Assembly (NCBI RefSeq): GCF_001758225.1
Contig: NZ_MAST01000054.1
Span: forward strand, 62,001-126,000
Direction of reading: 5' to 3'
Source: Humibacillus sp. DSM 29435
Lineage (GTDB): Bacteria; Actinomycetota; Actinomycetes; Actinomycetales; Dermatophilaceae
Length of the DNA: 64,000 nt
The translations under genes were made by a program, and so were the position numbers. Of the stretch, positions 8,953-16,667 are shown piece after piece; positions within the stretch are counted from its first letter, which is position 1; every line of letters starts with the position of its first letter. A model generated the notes under the pieces. That model was not told the origin of the DNA. It worked only from the letters and a program-made list of their open reading frames with translations, and searched no databases.

Positions 8953-9672
8953 ATGCGTGACCTGCAACCGCTCACGGCGGCTCGGGTCGGCGATCTCGTC
9001 GGCCGGTGCGCGCCGTGCACGTTCTGGCTCACCGTTCCGAACAACGGTCACGGCGAGCAGCGTGATGCCGGTGCAGTGCTCGCACGGTGGGTGACCGAGG
9101 TGACCGACGACTGGGGCCCCCCGGGGCGGGTCGCCTACGTCGACGGCAAGCCGGCCGGTCACGTCATCGTGGCGCCCGCCCGGTTCCTGCCACGCCTGGC
9201 CGCCTTCGCGACGGCTCCGTCTGACCCGGCGACGCTGGTGCTCGTCACGGCCTGCACCACGCTCGGCCAGCGAGACACAGGGCTGGGGAAGGTGTTGCTG
9301 CAGGCCGCCGCCAAGGAGGCGCTGCGCCACCGCGCCCGCAGCCTGGATGCCGTGGCGGCCAGGCCGTTGGCGGTCGCGCGTCACGAGTGTGTGCTCGAGG
9401 TCGCACCGCTCGAGAAGCTGGGTTTTCGGGTCGAACGTGACCACCCGGTCTACCCTCGGCTGCGTCTCGACCTGCGCACGACCGTCTCGATCAAGGACGA
9501 CGCCGCGGCCTACGTGTCGCGGGCGCTGGGCCGCATCCCGGGTCTGCGCCCGGAGCCGGAGACGCGCCCCGACGGCGCCACCCGGGTGCGGGTGGCTGCT
9601 GGCCACGACGGCTTCGAGGGGCTGGGCCGTGACCTGCCCGCTTACGACCCGGTGGCCGTTCCCCTCAGGTGA
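8953..9672 (+). CDS. GNAT-family N-acetyltransferase (Rv3916c-position protein)
   Basis: 239 aa. The acetyl-CoA binding region is recognisable as LVTACTTLGQRDTGLGKVLL (about residues 97-116; a relaxed Q/R-x-x-G-x-G/A signature), followed by the helix of motif A. The C-terminal third is family-specific. In mycobacteria an uncharacterised protein of similar length (Rv3916c) sits at the same place between parB and cwlM. The substrate is unknown. It is convergent with cwlM and the two coding regions overlap by 31 bp at their 3' ends. Confidence 0.78.
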   Translation: MRDLQPLTAARVGDLVGRCAPCTFWLTVPNNGHGEQRDAGAVLARWVTEVTDDWGPPGRVAYVDGKPAGHVIVAPARFLPRLAAFATAPSDPATLVLVTACTTLGQRDTGLGKVLLQAAAKEALRHRARSLDAVAARPLAVARHECVLEVAPLEKLGFRVERDHPVYPRLRLDLRTTVSIKDDAAAYVSRALGRIPGLRPEPETRPDGATRVRVAAGHDGFEGLGRDLPAYDPVAVPLR

Positions 9673-10973
9673 GCTGTTCGGTCGGGCCGAACGGATGCCG
9701 CTCGCTCCCGGCCCGCGCGCATCGTCTCAAGGTGTCGTCGCAGGTCATCGAGCCGAAGCACCCCGGTGCGCGTGGTGTCGGTCTCGCCGAGATACAGCCG
9801 CTGCAGCGCCACCACCACCGCTTCGGCGATGTGGTCGAGAGTGCTGCCGTCGGCCAGGGCGGCGGCGTCGCCCTCGTGGTCGAGGTAGCCGACATCGAGG
9901 TGAACCGCCGGCATCCGGGTGCGTCGTAGCAGCGACCAGGTGCGAGGGTGGCTGCGGCAGTCGGTGAGCCCGGTTCGCGCGACCACCTCGCGTAGCAGCA
10001 GGTCGGCGAAGTGTTCACCGGTCACCGACCAGCCGCCGTGTCTCACCTGAGCAGACTCACCGGACTGGCCGTTCGCGTCGGTGTGACCGTAGAAGTAGGT
10101 GGACGCGCCGTGCGCCACCCCGGATGCCGAATGGTCGGAGTGCAGCGAGAGCACAAGATCGGCGTCGCACCGGTTCGCGAACTCGGCACGCCGTTCGCTG
10201 CTCCCGCCTTCGGTAGAGCTCGTTCGGGTGAACACGACACTCACCCCGTGGGCTGAGAGCCGGCCTTCGATGCGCCGCGCGAGATCGAGGGAGAGGTCAG
10301 CCTCGACCAGCCCGCCGCGCCCAACCGCACCGGGGTCGGAGCCACCGTGGCCGGGGTCGAGCACGATGGTGCGACCGCTCAGGCTGAAGCCTCCCTGCCT
10401 GATGCTCTCGCGTTCACGCAGAGCATTGGCCGAGCCGCCGCCGACCGATCGTCGCAGGCCGACGAAGGCCCGCATCGTCTCGGGCCCCACGGTGCCGTCG
10501 GCATCGAGCCCGACGCCGACCTGAAAGTCGCGGACGGCGTGGTCGGTGAGTGACCCGTGGATGCCGTCGACCTTGCCGGGGGTGAACCCGAGCTCGACGA
10601 GACGGTTCTGCAGAGCAGCAACGTCGTCACCCTCCAGCGAGTGGCCGGGAAGGTGGCTCAGGATGCGGTCACCGAGCGACCACCGAGCCCCGTCGAGCAC
10701 GGCGTACGTCGAGCGTCCCACCACGCCGTCGACCAACAGCCCCCGGCGTTGCTGGAACGACCTGACCGCATGCTCGACGCGCTCGTCGAAGACGGCATCC
10801 GCCGCTCCGAGGGCTCGTGCATCTGGTGCCGAGTGGTCAGCACGGGAGGGATGGGCCTCGGCTCGGATGGTTGCCGGCGAGACCAGGTCTCCGGTCAGAG
10901 CGAGCCGGTCGCAGATGTCGGCCACCGCCCGACCGCTGTCGCCGCGGCGTACCGCTATCACGGGTGGGGTCAC
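9642..10973 (-). CDS. cwlM: CwlM-like protein: two peptidoglycan-binding domains plus amidase_3 domain
   Basis: 443 aa from GTG 10973, which has AAGGAGG eight bases upstream; longer upstream frames lack protein-like sequence. It has two PG_binding_1 repeats (about residues 60-95 and 115-172, FQQRRGLLVDGVVG and DFQVGVGLDADGTVG), then an amidase_3 fold (200-390) with zinc-ligand candidates His209 (LDPGHGG), Glu224 and His278 (SLHSD). The residue expected to be the catalytic Glu is Asp360 in HLDVGYL. By synteny it is the counterpart of mycobacterial CwlM, a PknB substrate that activates MurA rather than cutting peptidoglycan. No signal peptide is visible, which also fits a cytoplasmic regulator. 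Confidence 0.88.
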   Translation of the reverse strand: MTPPVIAVRRGDSGRAVADICDRLALTGDLVSPATIRAEAHPSRADHSAPDARALGAADAVFDERVEHAVRSFQQRRGLLVDGVVGRSTYAVLDGARWSLGDRILSHLPGHSLEGDDVAALQNRLVELGFTPGKVDGIHGSLTDHAVRDFQVGVGLDADGTVGPETMRAFVGLRRSVGGGSANALRERESIRQGGFSLSGRTIVLDPGHGGSDPGAVGRGGLVEADLSLDLARRIEGRLSAHGVSVVFTRTSSTEGGSSERRAEFANRCDADLVLSLHSDHSASGVAHGASTYFYGHTDANGQSGESAQVRHGGWSVTGEHFADLLLREVVARTGLTDCRSHPRTWSLLRRTRMPAVHLDVGYLDHEGDAAALADGSTLDHIAEAVVVALQRLYLGETDTTRTGVLRLDDLRRHLETMRAGRERAASVRPDRTAHLRGTATGS

Positions 10974-11139
10974 AGGGCGCCTCCTTGCCGGCTGAGCTCG
11001 TTCCGGTGGGTGGGTGATGGCACGGGGGAACACTTCCGCAGGATGCCTACCAGTCGGGTTCAGGGTAATACGACAACGAGACGGGTGCCGGTCGGCGGCC
11101 CGTCCCGTGCCTACCCGCGAGTGTCGCGCGCGCCGTGGC

Positions 11140-11463
11140 TCAGGCGATGAACTCCTCGAGCTCACGCAGCAGCTTGGGCTTCGGGTGGGCGCCGACGATG
11201 GTCTTGACGACCTCCCCCTTGACGTAGACGTTCAGCGTCGGGATGGACGTGACGCCGTATCGGGCCGCGGTGTCCTGGTTCTGGTCTGTGTCGAGCTTGA
11301 CGATCTCGATCTTGTCGCCGTACTGGGCGGCGATCTCCTCGAGGATCGGGGCCACCTTGCGGCACGGGCCGCACCAGGTTGCCCAGAAGTCGACGAGCAC
11401 GGGCTTGTCGCTCAGCAGCACGTCGTCAGCGAACGTGGCGTCGGTGGTCTGCTTCAGTGCCAT
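11140..11463 (-). CDS. trxA: Thioredoxin
   Basis: 107 aa from ATG 11463. Classic thioredoxin: active-site WCGPC with Cys31 and Cys34, preceded by VDFWA, and cis-proline in SIPTLNV (about residue 75). Reduced by TrxB, encoded immediately upstream in the same direction 111 bp away, so a trxB-trxA unit is likely. The intergenic leader holds imperfect repeats of a GCGGGATGCA unit at 11495-11507 and 11525-11537. Confidence 0.97.
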   Translation of the reverse strand: MALKQTTDATFADDVLLSDKPVLVDFWATWCGPCRKVAPILEEIAAQYGDKIEIVKLDTDQNQDTAARYGVTSIPTLNVYVKGEVVKTIVGAHPKPKLLRELEEFIA

Positions 11464-11574
11464 GAAATGTCCTTTTCGATAGTCCGCAGATGCGGCGGGA
11501 TGCAATGTGATGCGGGGAAATGCAGCGGGATGCAGTGAGGAACGCGATGGCCGTCCGGAGGGTCGACCGTCAGG

Positions 11575-12645
11575 CTAGGCGCGGGTGCCGACAGACACGG
11601 TGGACAGCGACCCCTCGGCAGGGGTTTCGACGGGATCCGCCGCGTCGATGGCCGCTGCCTCGCTCTCGGCGGCGGCCGGGCTGTCGGTGTCGTCGCGAGC
11701 GGCCAGATAGTGCTCGGCGTCGAGGGCGGCGGAGCAGCCGGAGCCCGCCGCCGTGATGGCCTGGCGGTAGGTGTGGTCGACGAGGTCGCCGCAGGCGAAG
11801 ACGCCAGGCAGGTTGGTGCGGGTCGACCGACCGCTGCCGGAGTCACCGGTGAGCACGTAGCCGGCCTCGTCGAGCTGCACCTGCTCGCCCTCGGCCGTGG
11901 TGAGCAGCTCGTTGCGGGGGTCGTGACCGATGGCCACGAAGAGCCCGGTGACGGCCAGGTCACGGGTCTCTCCGGTGACGATGTCTCGGAGGGTGACTCC
12001 GGAGAGCTTGCCTTCACCGTGGATCTCGGCCACCTCGGAGTTCCAGGCGAACCGGATCTTGTCGTTGCTGTGGGCGCGGGCCGCCATGATCTTGCTCGCC
12101 CGCAGCTCGTCGCGGCGGTGGATGATCGTCACCGTACGGGCGAACTTGGTCAGGAAGGTGGCTTCTTCGACGGCGGAGTCGCCGCCGCCGACCACGGCGA
12201 TGTCCTGGTCGCGGAAGAAGAAGCCGTCACAGGTTGCGCACCATGACACCCCGTGGCCCGACAGCTCCTTCTCGCGGGGCAGACCCAGCTCGCGGTAGGC
12301 CGAGCCCATCGCGAGGATGATCGAGTGCGCGCGGTGAACGTTGCCCTCCCCGTCGGTGACCGTCTTGACGTCACCGTCGAGCGTCCCCGACGTGATGTCG
12401 TCGGTGATGATCTCGGCCCCGAACCGAACGGCCTGCGCCCTCATGTTGTCCATCAGGTCGGGGCCCATGATGCCGTCCTGGAACCCGGGGAAGTTCTCGA
12501 CGTCGGTGGTGTTCATGAGAGCACCACCGGCGGTCACCGCACCTTCGAAGACCAGCGGGTGCAGGTTGGCCCGGGCGGCGTAGACAGCCGCGGTGTAGCC
12601 GGCGGGGCCGGACCCGATGATGATGACGTTGCGGACGTCAGACAT
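11575..12645 (-). CDS. trxB: Thioredoxin reductase (NADPH)
   Basis: FAD/NADPH enzyme that reduces thioredoxin. Seen are the FAD-binding [10 protein letters not shown] (residues 11-20), redox pair Cys136 and Cys139 in CATC, the NADPH-binding [10 protein letters not shown] and the C-terminal FAD motif GVFACGD. At 356 aa it is about 40 residues longer than the core enzyme. The extra C-terminus is Ala/Glu-rich, as in several actinobacterial TrxB proteins. ATG 12645. The gene lies between the SigM anti-sigma candidate and trxA; in mycobacteria SigM controls part of this neighbourhood. Confidence 0.96.
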   Translation of the reverse strand: MSDVRNVIIIGSGPAGYTAAVYAARANLHPLVFEGAVTAGGALMNTTDVENFPGFQDGIMGPDLMDNMRAQAVRFGAEIITDDITSGTLDGDVKTVTDGEGNVHRAHSIILAMGSAYRELGLPREKELSGHGVSWCATCDGFFFRDQDIAVVGGGDSAVEEATFLTKFARTVTIIHRRDELRASKIMAARAHSNDKIRFAWNSEVAEIHGEGKLSGVTLRDIVTGETRDLAVTGLFVAIGHDPRNELLTTAEGEQVQLDEAGYVLTGDSGSGRSTRTNLPGVFACGDLVDHTYRQAITAAGSGCSAALDAEHYLAARDDTDSPAAAESEAAAIDAADPVETPAEGSLSTVSVGTRA

Positions 12646-12792
12646 GCAGAAAGCTCCCTCGAGAAAGCAGATGGATCAAGGCTTCTATCACAACCGATCC
12701 TAGATGCTCGTTGTTCCCTCGACGGGAGCCGCCAGGGCGACTGTGAGCCTGCTGCAGGTGGGGTGCAGCGAGGCGAGACGAGGCGAGTCTGG

Positions 12793-13629
12793 TCAAGGAA
12801 CCGCGGTGGCGGTCTTGATCACTGCGGGGTCTGCGGCGGTACACGTACGCGCGACGACCCAGGCGTTCGACTCCCTGTCGTTGGTCACGACGAGGATCGC
12901 GGCCGGACTGCCGTCGAAGGTGGCCAGGTCGACGGAGACGTCTGATGCCTCGCCGATCTTCAGCCCGGTGAGGCAGGACGTGAGGCCGGCCGGAGTTGCT
13001 ACCGGCCCGGCGGATGCCGCCGTAGCGGTGTCGAGCTGCGGGCCAGGGCTGGTCAGCAGGGTGCGAGCGCGGTCGGCCAGGTTGCCGGCGGCGTACGGGG
13101 TGTCGCTGGTCTGGATGTGCACTGCCCCCAGCCGTGGGGTCGGCTGCGGCGTGGTGATGCTTGCGCTCGTGGTCGTGTCGTTCAGGGCAGCGGCCCCGTT
13201 GGGCCGCTTGTTCAGGTGCAGCGCCGACCCGCCGACGGCGATGACGGCGACCGCCGCGGCCACGGCCGCAACCGCCATCCATGGTGTGCGTCGGTTCGGG
13301 CGGGCGACGAACGGCGTCACCGTGGCGCCCCGCTCCGTCGTCGTGAGGGGTCCGGGATCGACGCGCAGGCGAGCAGCATCCGCGATGGCCACCATGATGC
13401 GGTCGGCCACGTCGGGCGGCATGACCTCAGCGTCGGTCAGGTCGGCTTCGTCGGACGGGCCTCCCGCGGCTGCGAGCAGCGAGATGACCGCGGCGTCGAT
13501 CTCGGGGGTGGCCCCGTCGGACAGCGAGGGTCCGGCCTCGTCGGCCTCGTCGGGCTCGTCGAGTCGTGCTGGGGCAGGCCCACGATCATGAGGCCGGTCG
13601 TGTGAAGGACGAGGGTCCAACGGGTCCAC
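12793..13629 (-). CDS. Single-pass membrane protein, probable SigM anti-sigma factor (RsmA position)
   Basis: 278 aa from GTG 13629. The N-terminal part (about 110 residues) is acidic and cytoplasmic-looking. A transmembrane helix follows after a basic stretch (RPNRRTPWM then an Ala/Val-rich segment, about residues 110-137), then an extracytoplasmic Ser/Thr-rich domain. No zinc-binding HxxxCxxC motif is present. It lies downstream of sigM in the same direction, at the place of mycobacterial Rv3912 (RsmA), the anti-SigM factor. Function is inferred from position and topology only. Confidence 0.68.
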   Translation of the reverse strand: MDPLDPRPSHDRPHDRGPAPARLDEPDEADEAGPSLSDGATPEIDAAVISLLAAAGGPSDEADLTDAEVMPPDVADRIMVAIADAARLRVDPGPLTTTERGATVTPFVARPNRRTPWMAVAAVAAAVAVIAVGGSALHLNKRPNGAAALNDTTTSASITTPQPTPRLGAVHIQTSDTPYAAGNLADRARTLLTSPGPQLDTATAASAGPVATPAGLTSCLTGLKIGEASDVSVDLATFDGSPAAILVVTNDRESNAWVVARTCTAADPAVIKTATAVP

Positions 13630-13740
13630 GGGTGAGTCCTTTGGGCAGTGCGGTGGTGAGGTAGTGCGGTGGTGCGGTGGTGCTGCTCCGGAGCTGTTCT
13701 GCTGGTGTTCCGGTGGTTCGGTGGCGAACGCCCTCTGGCA

Positions 13741-13760
13741 CGTACCCGGGCCCGGGTACG
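13741..13760. promoter_or_regulatory. Perfect 20-bp palindrome between sigM and the putative anti-sigma gene
   Basis: Positions 13741-13760 read identically on both strands, half-site CGTACCCGGG. The site lies in the 323-bp gap (13630-13952) that otherwise holds no gene, 112 bp upstream of the anti-sigma candidate's start. It could be a dimeric regulator site; no matching known operator is recognised. Confidence 0.45.
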
Positions 13761-13912
13761 TCGCTCGCCGATGGTCCGACGCCTCGCACAGGCCTCTTGG
13801 TTCCCGGGGGACCAGTCGAAATCTCCACCCGATCTCGGCCTAAGGGAAGAGCAGGTCGACAGCACGACCGAGACCGAGCTGGTCGGTACCCTGTTGGCCC
13901 TGCTCAGCCGTC

Positions 13913-13964
13913 GTCAGCCACCGTCGTCAGCCACCGTCGTCAACCACTGTCTTCAACCACTGTC
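13913..13964. repeat. Four 13-bp tandem repeats overlapping the sigM stop codon
   Basis: Units at 13913, 13926, 13939 and 13952. The first two are identical (GTCAGCCACCGTC); the third and fourth carry two to three changes. The array covers the sigM stop codon at 13953-13955. Shorter GTGCGGTG-type repeats occur nearby at about 13650-13685. Confidence 0.8.
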
Positions 13965-14528
13965 GGGTGGGGGACGCCGGCCGGGGGTCAGACCAAGGTG
14001 GTCAGCCAGCGCCGCTCGCCCACGGGCACACCGCGACTTGATCGTGCCCTCGGCGACGCCGAGCATCACGGCGGCCTCCGCCACCGGAACCGCATGCATG
14101 TCGACCAGCACTAGGGCCGCCCGCTGACCCTCGGGAAGCTTGGCCAGCGCTTCGTGGATGTCGAGGCTCACCTCGGTCGACGCATGGTGGTCGTGCCGAT
14201 CGGCCAGCTCGTACTCCGGCAGCTCACTGGTGGGCTTGCGGCGGCGCAGTCGGTCGAGGCAGGCGTTGACGACGATGCGGTGCAGCCACGTCGTGACCGC
14301 CGCCTCACCGCGGAAGGACTCGGCACGACGGAACGCTGCGATGAAGCCGTCCTGCACGCAGTCTGCGGCCAGCTCGGGGTCGCGGGTGGTGCGCAGGGCC
14401 ACCGCCCACATGCGGTCCTTGTGTCGCCGGAAGAGCTCGCCGAAGGCGTTCGGGTCACCGTCGACGTGCAGCTGCAGGAGCTCCTTGTCGCTGGCGTCGG
14501 CGAGGTGGCCCACCACGCCCGGCGCCAC
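13953..14528 (-). CDS. sigM: ECF sigma factor SigM
   Basis: 191 aa from GTG 14528, which begins two bases after the stop of the upstream pseudokinase gene. Sigma region 2 spans about residues 24-90 (FGELFRRHKDRMWAVALR, DCVQDGFIAAFRRAESFRG, TWLHRIVVNACLDRLRRRK) and region 4 about 120-175 (LPEGQRAALVLVDMHAVPVAEAA, then EGTIKSRCARGRAAL). By sequence type and synteny this is SigM, which in mycobacteria responds late in growth and to envelope stress. The likely anti-sigma factor follows downstream. Confidence 0.92.
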   Translation of the reverse strand: MAPGVVGHLADASDKELLQLHVDGDPNAFGELFRRHKDRMWAVALRTTRDPELAADCVQDGFIAAFRRAESFRGEAAVTTWLHRIVVNACLDRLRRRKPTSELPEYELADRHDHHASTEVSLDIHEALAKLPEGQRAALVLVDMHAVPVAEAAVMLGVAEGTIKSRCARGRAALADHLGLTPGRRPPPDSG

Positions 14529-14530
14529 GG

Positions 14531-16597
14531 TCAGCGCACCGTCACTTCAGAGATCTGAGCGCGGTAGTGGTTTGGGGCCTCGGCCGGCGCGGCCTTGGTG
14601 ACCCAGACGATGAGCTTGGTGGCCGCCTTGAGGTCGTCGGGGACCTTCAGCTTCACGGTGCCGTCCTGGCCCGTGACCGAGCCGATCTTCTGGGCCCCGT
14701 CGATGGAGGCCTTCGTGGCGGCGTAGACCGTGACGTCCTGCTTGGCCGGCAGCACGAGGTCGACGCCCGTGAGAACGACCGAGCGGTCGAGGTCGAGCAC
14801 GACGCCGATGCCGTCCTTCTTGCCGTTGTAGGTGGCGCTGCCGTACCAGCGCGAGGCCCAGACGGTCGCCGGGTCGCCGTCGTAGGCAAGCTTCACCTTG
14901 CCGTCTGACTCGATGCCCTCGGGGTCGAGCACGGTGCCACCCGTGATGGTGACCGGGGCCGGGGGTGGCGTCGTCGTGGTGGGTGCTGTGGTCGACGGCT
15001 GGGAGGTCGTCGTGGGGGTGGGCTTCGGCCCGCTCGCCGTGAGCGTGACCGTCTGGCCTGGGGCGGGTGGGTCGCTCTGACCGATCTTCATCACGTTGTT
15101 GATGCCGATCGCGAGTGACACGAGCACGAGCACTGCGACGATGGCCAGGGCCACGCGCGACGCCGCCTTGGAGGGGGCCTCGGCCGTGTCTCCACCAAAA
15201 CCCGGCAACGGCACCGGCGGCTCGAGCCGCGTGGCGGGGGCCTCGTCGAGAGCCTCGTCGAGATGGATGTCCTCGACCCCGTCGTCGTCGAGGGCGTGGG
15301 CAGCGCGTCGCTCAGCCGCCTTGGCCGAGGCCTTGTCGGCCGCGGCTCTGGCGAAGGAGCCGACTCGGTCGCCGATCGCGCCGGCCACACCGGCCGCGGC
15401 AGAGGCGGCCGCGCCGGCCGCCGCCATGCCCTTCTGAGCCCCCGTCTCGCTCGGGTCGTCTTCGCCGGCCTGGGCAACAGTGCCTTGAGCACCCGCCTCG
15501 GTTGGGTCAGAACCCGGGGCGGCGGCGCCGCCGGCCTGCGCGGGGTGGGCGGCGGACTGTGCCGAAGCGTCAGTGCCGTGCGTGGCACCAGCGGTAGGTG
15601 CGCCACCGGCCGGCGCCCCGCTACTGGCTCCCGTGGTGGCTCCGGCGGTGGTTTCGGATGCCGCTGCCCGGCGCCGTCGCGGCAGGGCCGGCAGCTGGCG
15701 GTGCGGGGTGGCCTTCGCCCGAGCCTGGGACAGACCGATGCCGCTGCCGCCGTCGTTCGATGGCTGGGTTGGGGACCACGGCGCGATCTGCAGGGCCAGG
15801 TCGCCCGGCGAGAGGGGGCCGCGGTCGTCGTTGAGGGTGAGGCGACAGATCAGGTCGAGGTCGTTCGGCACGCCTACGGCGATCTCGGAGGGAGGGGCGA
15901 CGCCGCCCACGATCGTCGGGGCCGCGTCGAGTGACACCGCCTCCCGACCGCCTGCTGCACCGATACCGGCGCCGGGGCCGGTGGAGCCGCGGGTGTCAGA
16001 CTCGCGATCGTCGGTGCCGGACGGTGCCGGCCAACGGGCGGTGAGGCCGGCGTAGATGAGCTTGACGAGGCCGATCGAGTCGAGGCGCGAGGCCTGCTCG
16101 CCGGAGACGCTTTCAGCGTCGATGAGGGCTGCGTCGGTGGCGATGCCACGCACCTTGACGGCGCCGTCGGCCATTCGGAGCACCGCGTCGGGCGTCAGAG
16201 CCAGGTGGTGCAGCCCGCGCTGACGCGCCTTGTCGAGGGCGCTGGCGGCCTCACCCACCAGGCGCCGTACCTCCTCGGCGGGCAGTCCGCCCGAACCCAG
16301 CAGGTCAGCCATCGTGGCCGCACCGGTGAGAGGCTCCTCGACGATGAACCCGACACCCTGGTCAGACCCGACATCGAGCACCCTGACCAGTCGCGGGTCT
16401 TCAACACCGGCGGCCCGCCGGGCGGCATCGAGGGCGGCGGCTGCGGCGGGGGATCCGGCCGCGAAGCAGACGAGCACGACCTCACGCTCGAGGGTGTGGT
16501 CGCTGGCGCGCCATCGCTCGTGGTTTACACCCTCGAAGGTGCGCACCGTGACGGCGTAGCGCCCACCGAGCACAGAACCAGGCCCGACCCCCTGCAC
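14531..16597 (-). CDS. MviN-associated pseudokinase membrane protein (kinase-like, TM, discoidin-like C-terminus)
   Basis: 688 aa from GTG 16597, which has an AGGAGAGG ribosome-binding site; GTG 16654 is possible but lacks one. The N-terminal 200 residues are a Ser/Thr kinase-like fold (GSVLGGRYAV, ARQRGLHHLALTPDAVL, KVRGIA) without the HRD and DFG catalytic motifs, so a pseudokinase. Then follow an Ala-rich linker, one transmembrane helix (RVALAIVAVLVLVSLAIGI), a Pro/Thr linker and a C-terminal beta-sandwich-like domain with DGDPATVWASRWYG. This matches the pseudokinase and extracellular parts of mycobacterial MviN (Rv3910), which recruits FhaA. The MurJ flippase half is absent here. Confidence 0.82.
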   Translation of the reverse strand: MQGVGPGSVLGGRYAVTVRTFEGVNHERWRASDHTLEREVVLVCFAAGSPAAAAALDAARRAAGVEDPRLVRVLDVGSDQGVGFIVEEPLTGAATMADLLGSGGLPAEEVRRLVGEAASALDKARQRGLHHLALTPDAVLRMADGAVKVRGIATDAALIDAESVSGEQASRLDSIGLVKLIYAGLTARWPAPSGTDDRESDTRGSTGPGAGIGAAGGREAVSLDAAPTIVGGVAPPSEIAVGVPNDLDLICRLTLNDDRGPLSPGDLALQIAPWSPTQPSNDGGSGIGLSQARAKATPHRQLPALPRRRRAAASETTAGATTGASSGAPAGGAPTAGATHGTDASAQSAAHPAQAGGAAAPGSDPTEAGAQGTVAQAGEDDPSETGAQKGMAAAGAAASAAAGVAGAIGDRVGSFARAAADKASAKAAERRAAHALDDDGVEDIHLDEALDEAPATRLEPPVPLPGFGGDTAEAPSKAASRVALAIVAVLVLVSLAIGINNVMKIGQSDPPAPGQTVTLTASGPKPTPTTTSQPSTTAPTTTTPPPAPVTITGGTVLDPEGIESDGKVKLAYDGDPATVWASRWYGSATYNGKKDGIGVVLDLDRSVVLTGVDLVLPAKQDVTVYAATKASIDGAQKIGSVTGQDGTVKLKVPDDLKAATKLIVWVTKAAPAEAPNHYRAQISEVTVR

Positions 16598-16667
16598 GAT
16601 GCCACCTCTCCTGCCCCTGATCGAACCGGCCTTGTCCGCGACGGCTTTGCGCACATCCTAAGGTGAG

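Noticed and set aside
11495-11537. GCGGGATGCA repeats in the trxB-trxA gap, considered as a regulatory array
   Set aside because: Only two good copies with irregular spacing; more likely chance in a GC-rich spacer.
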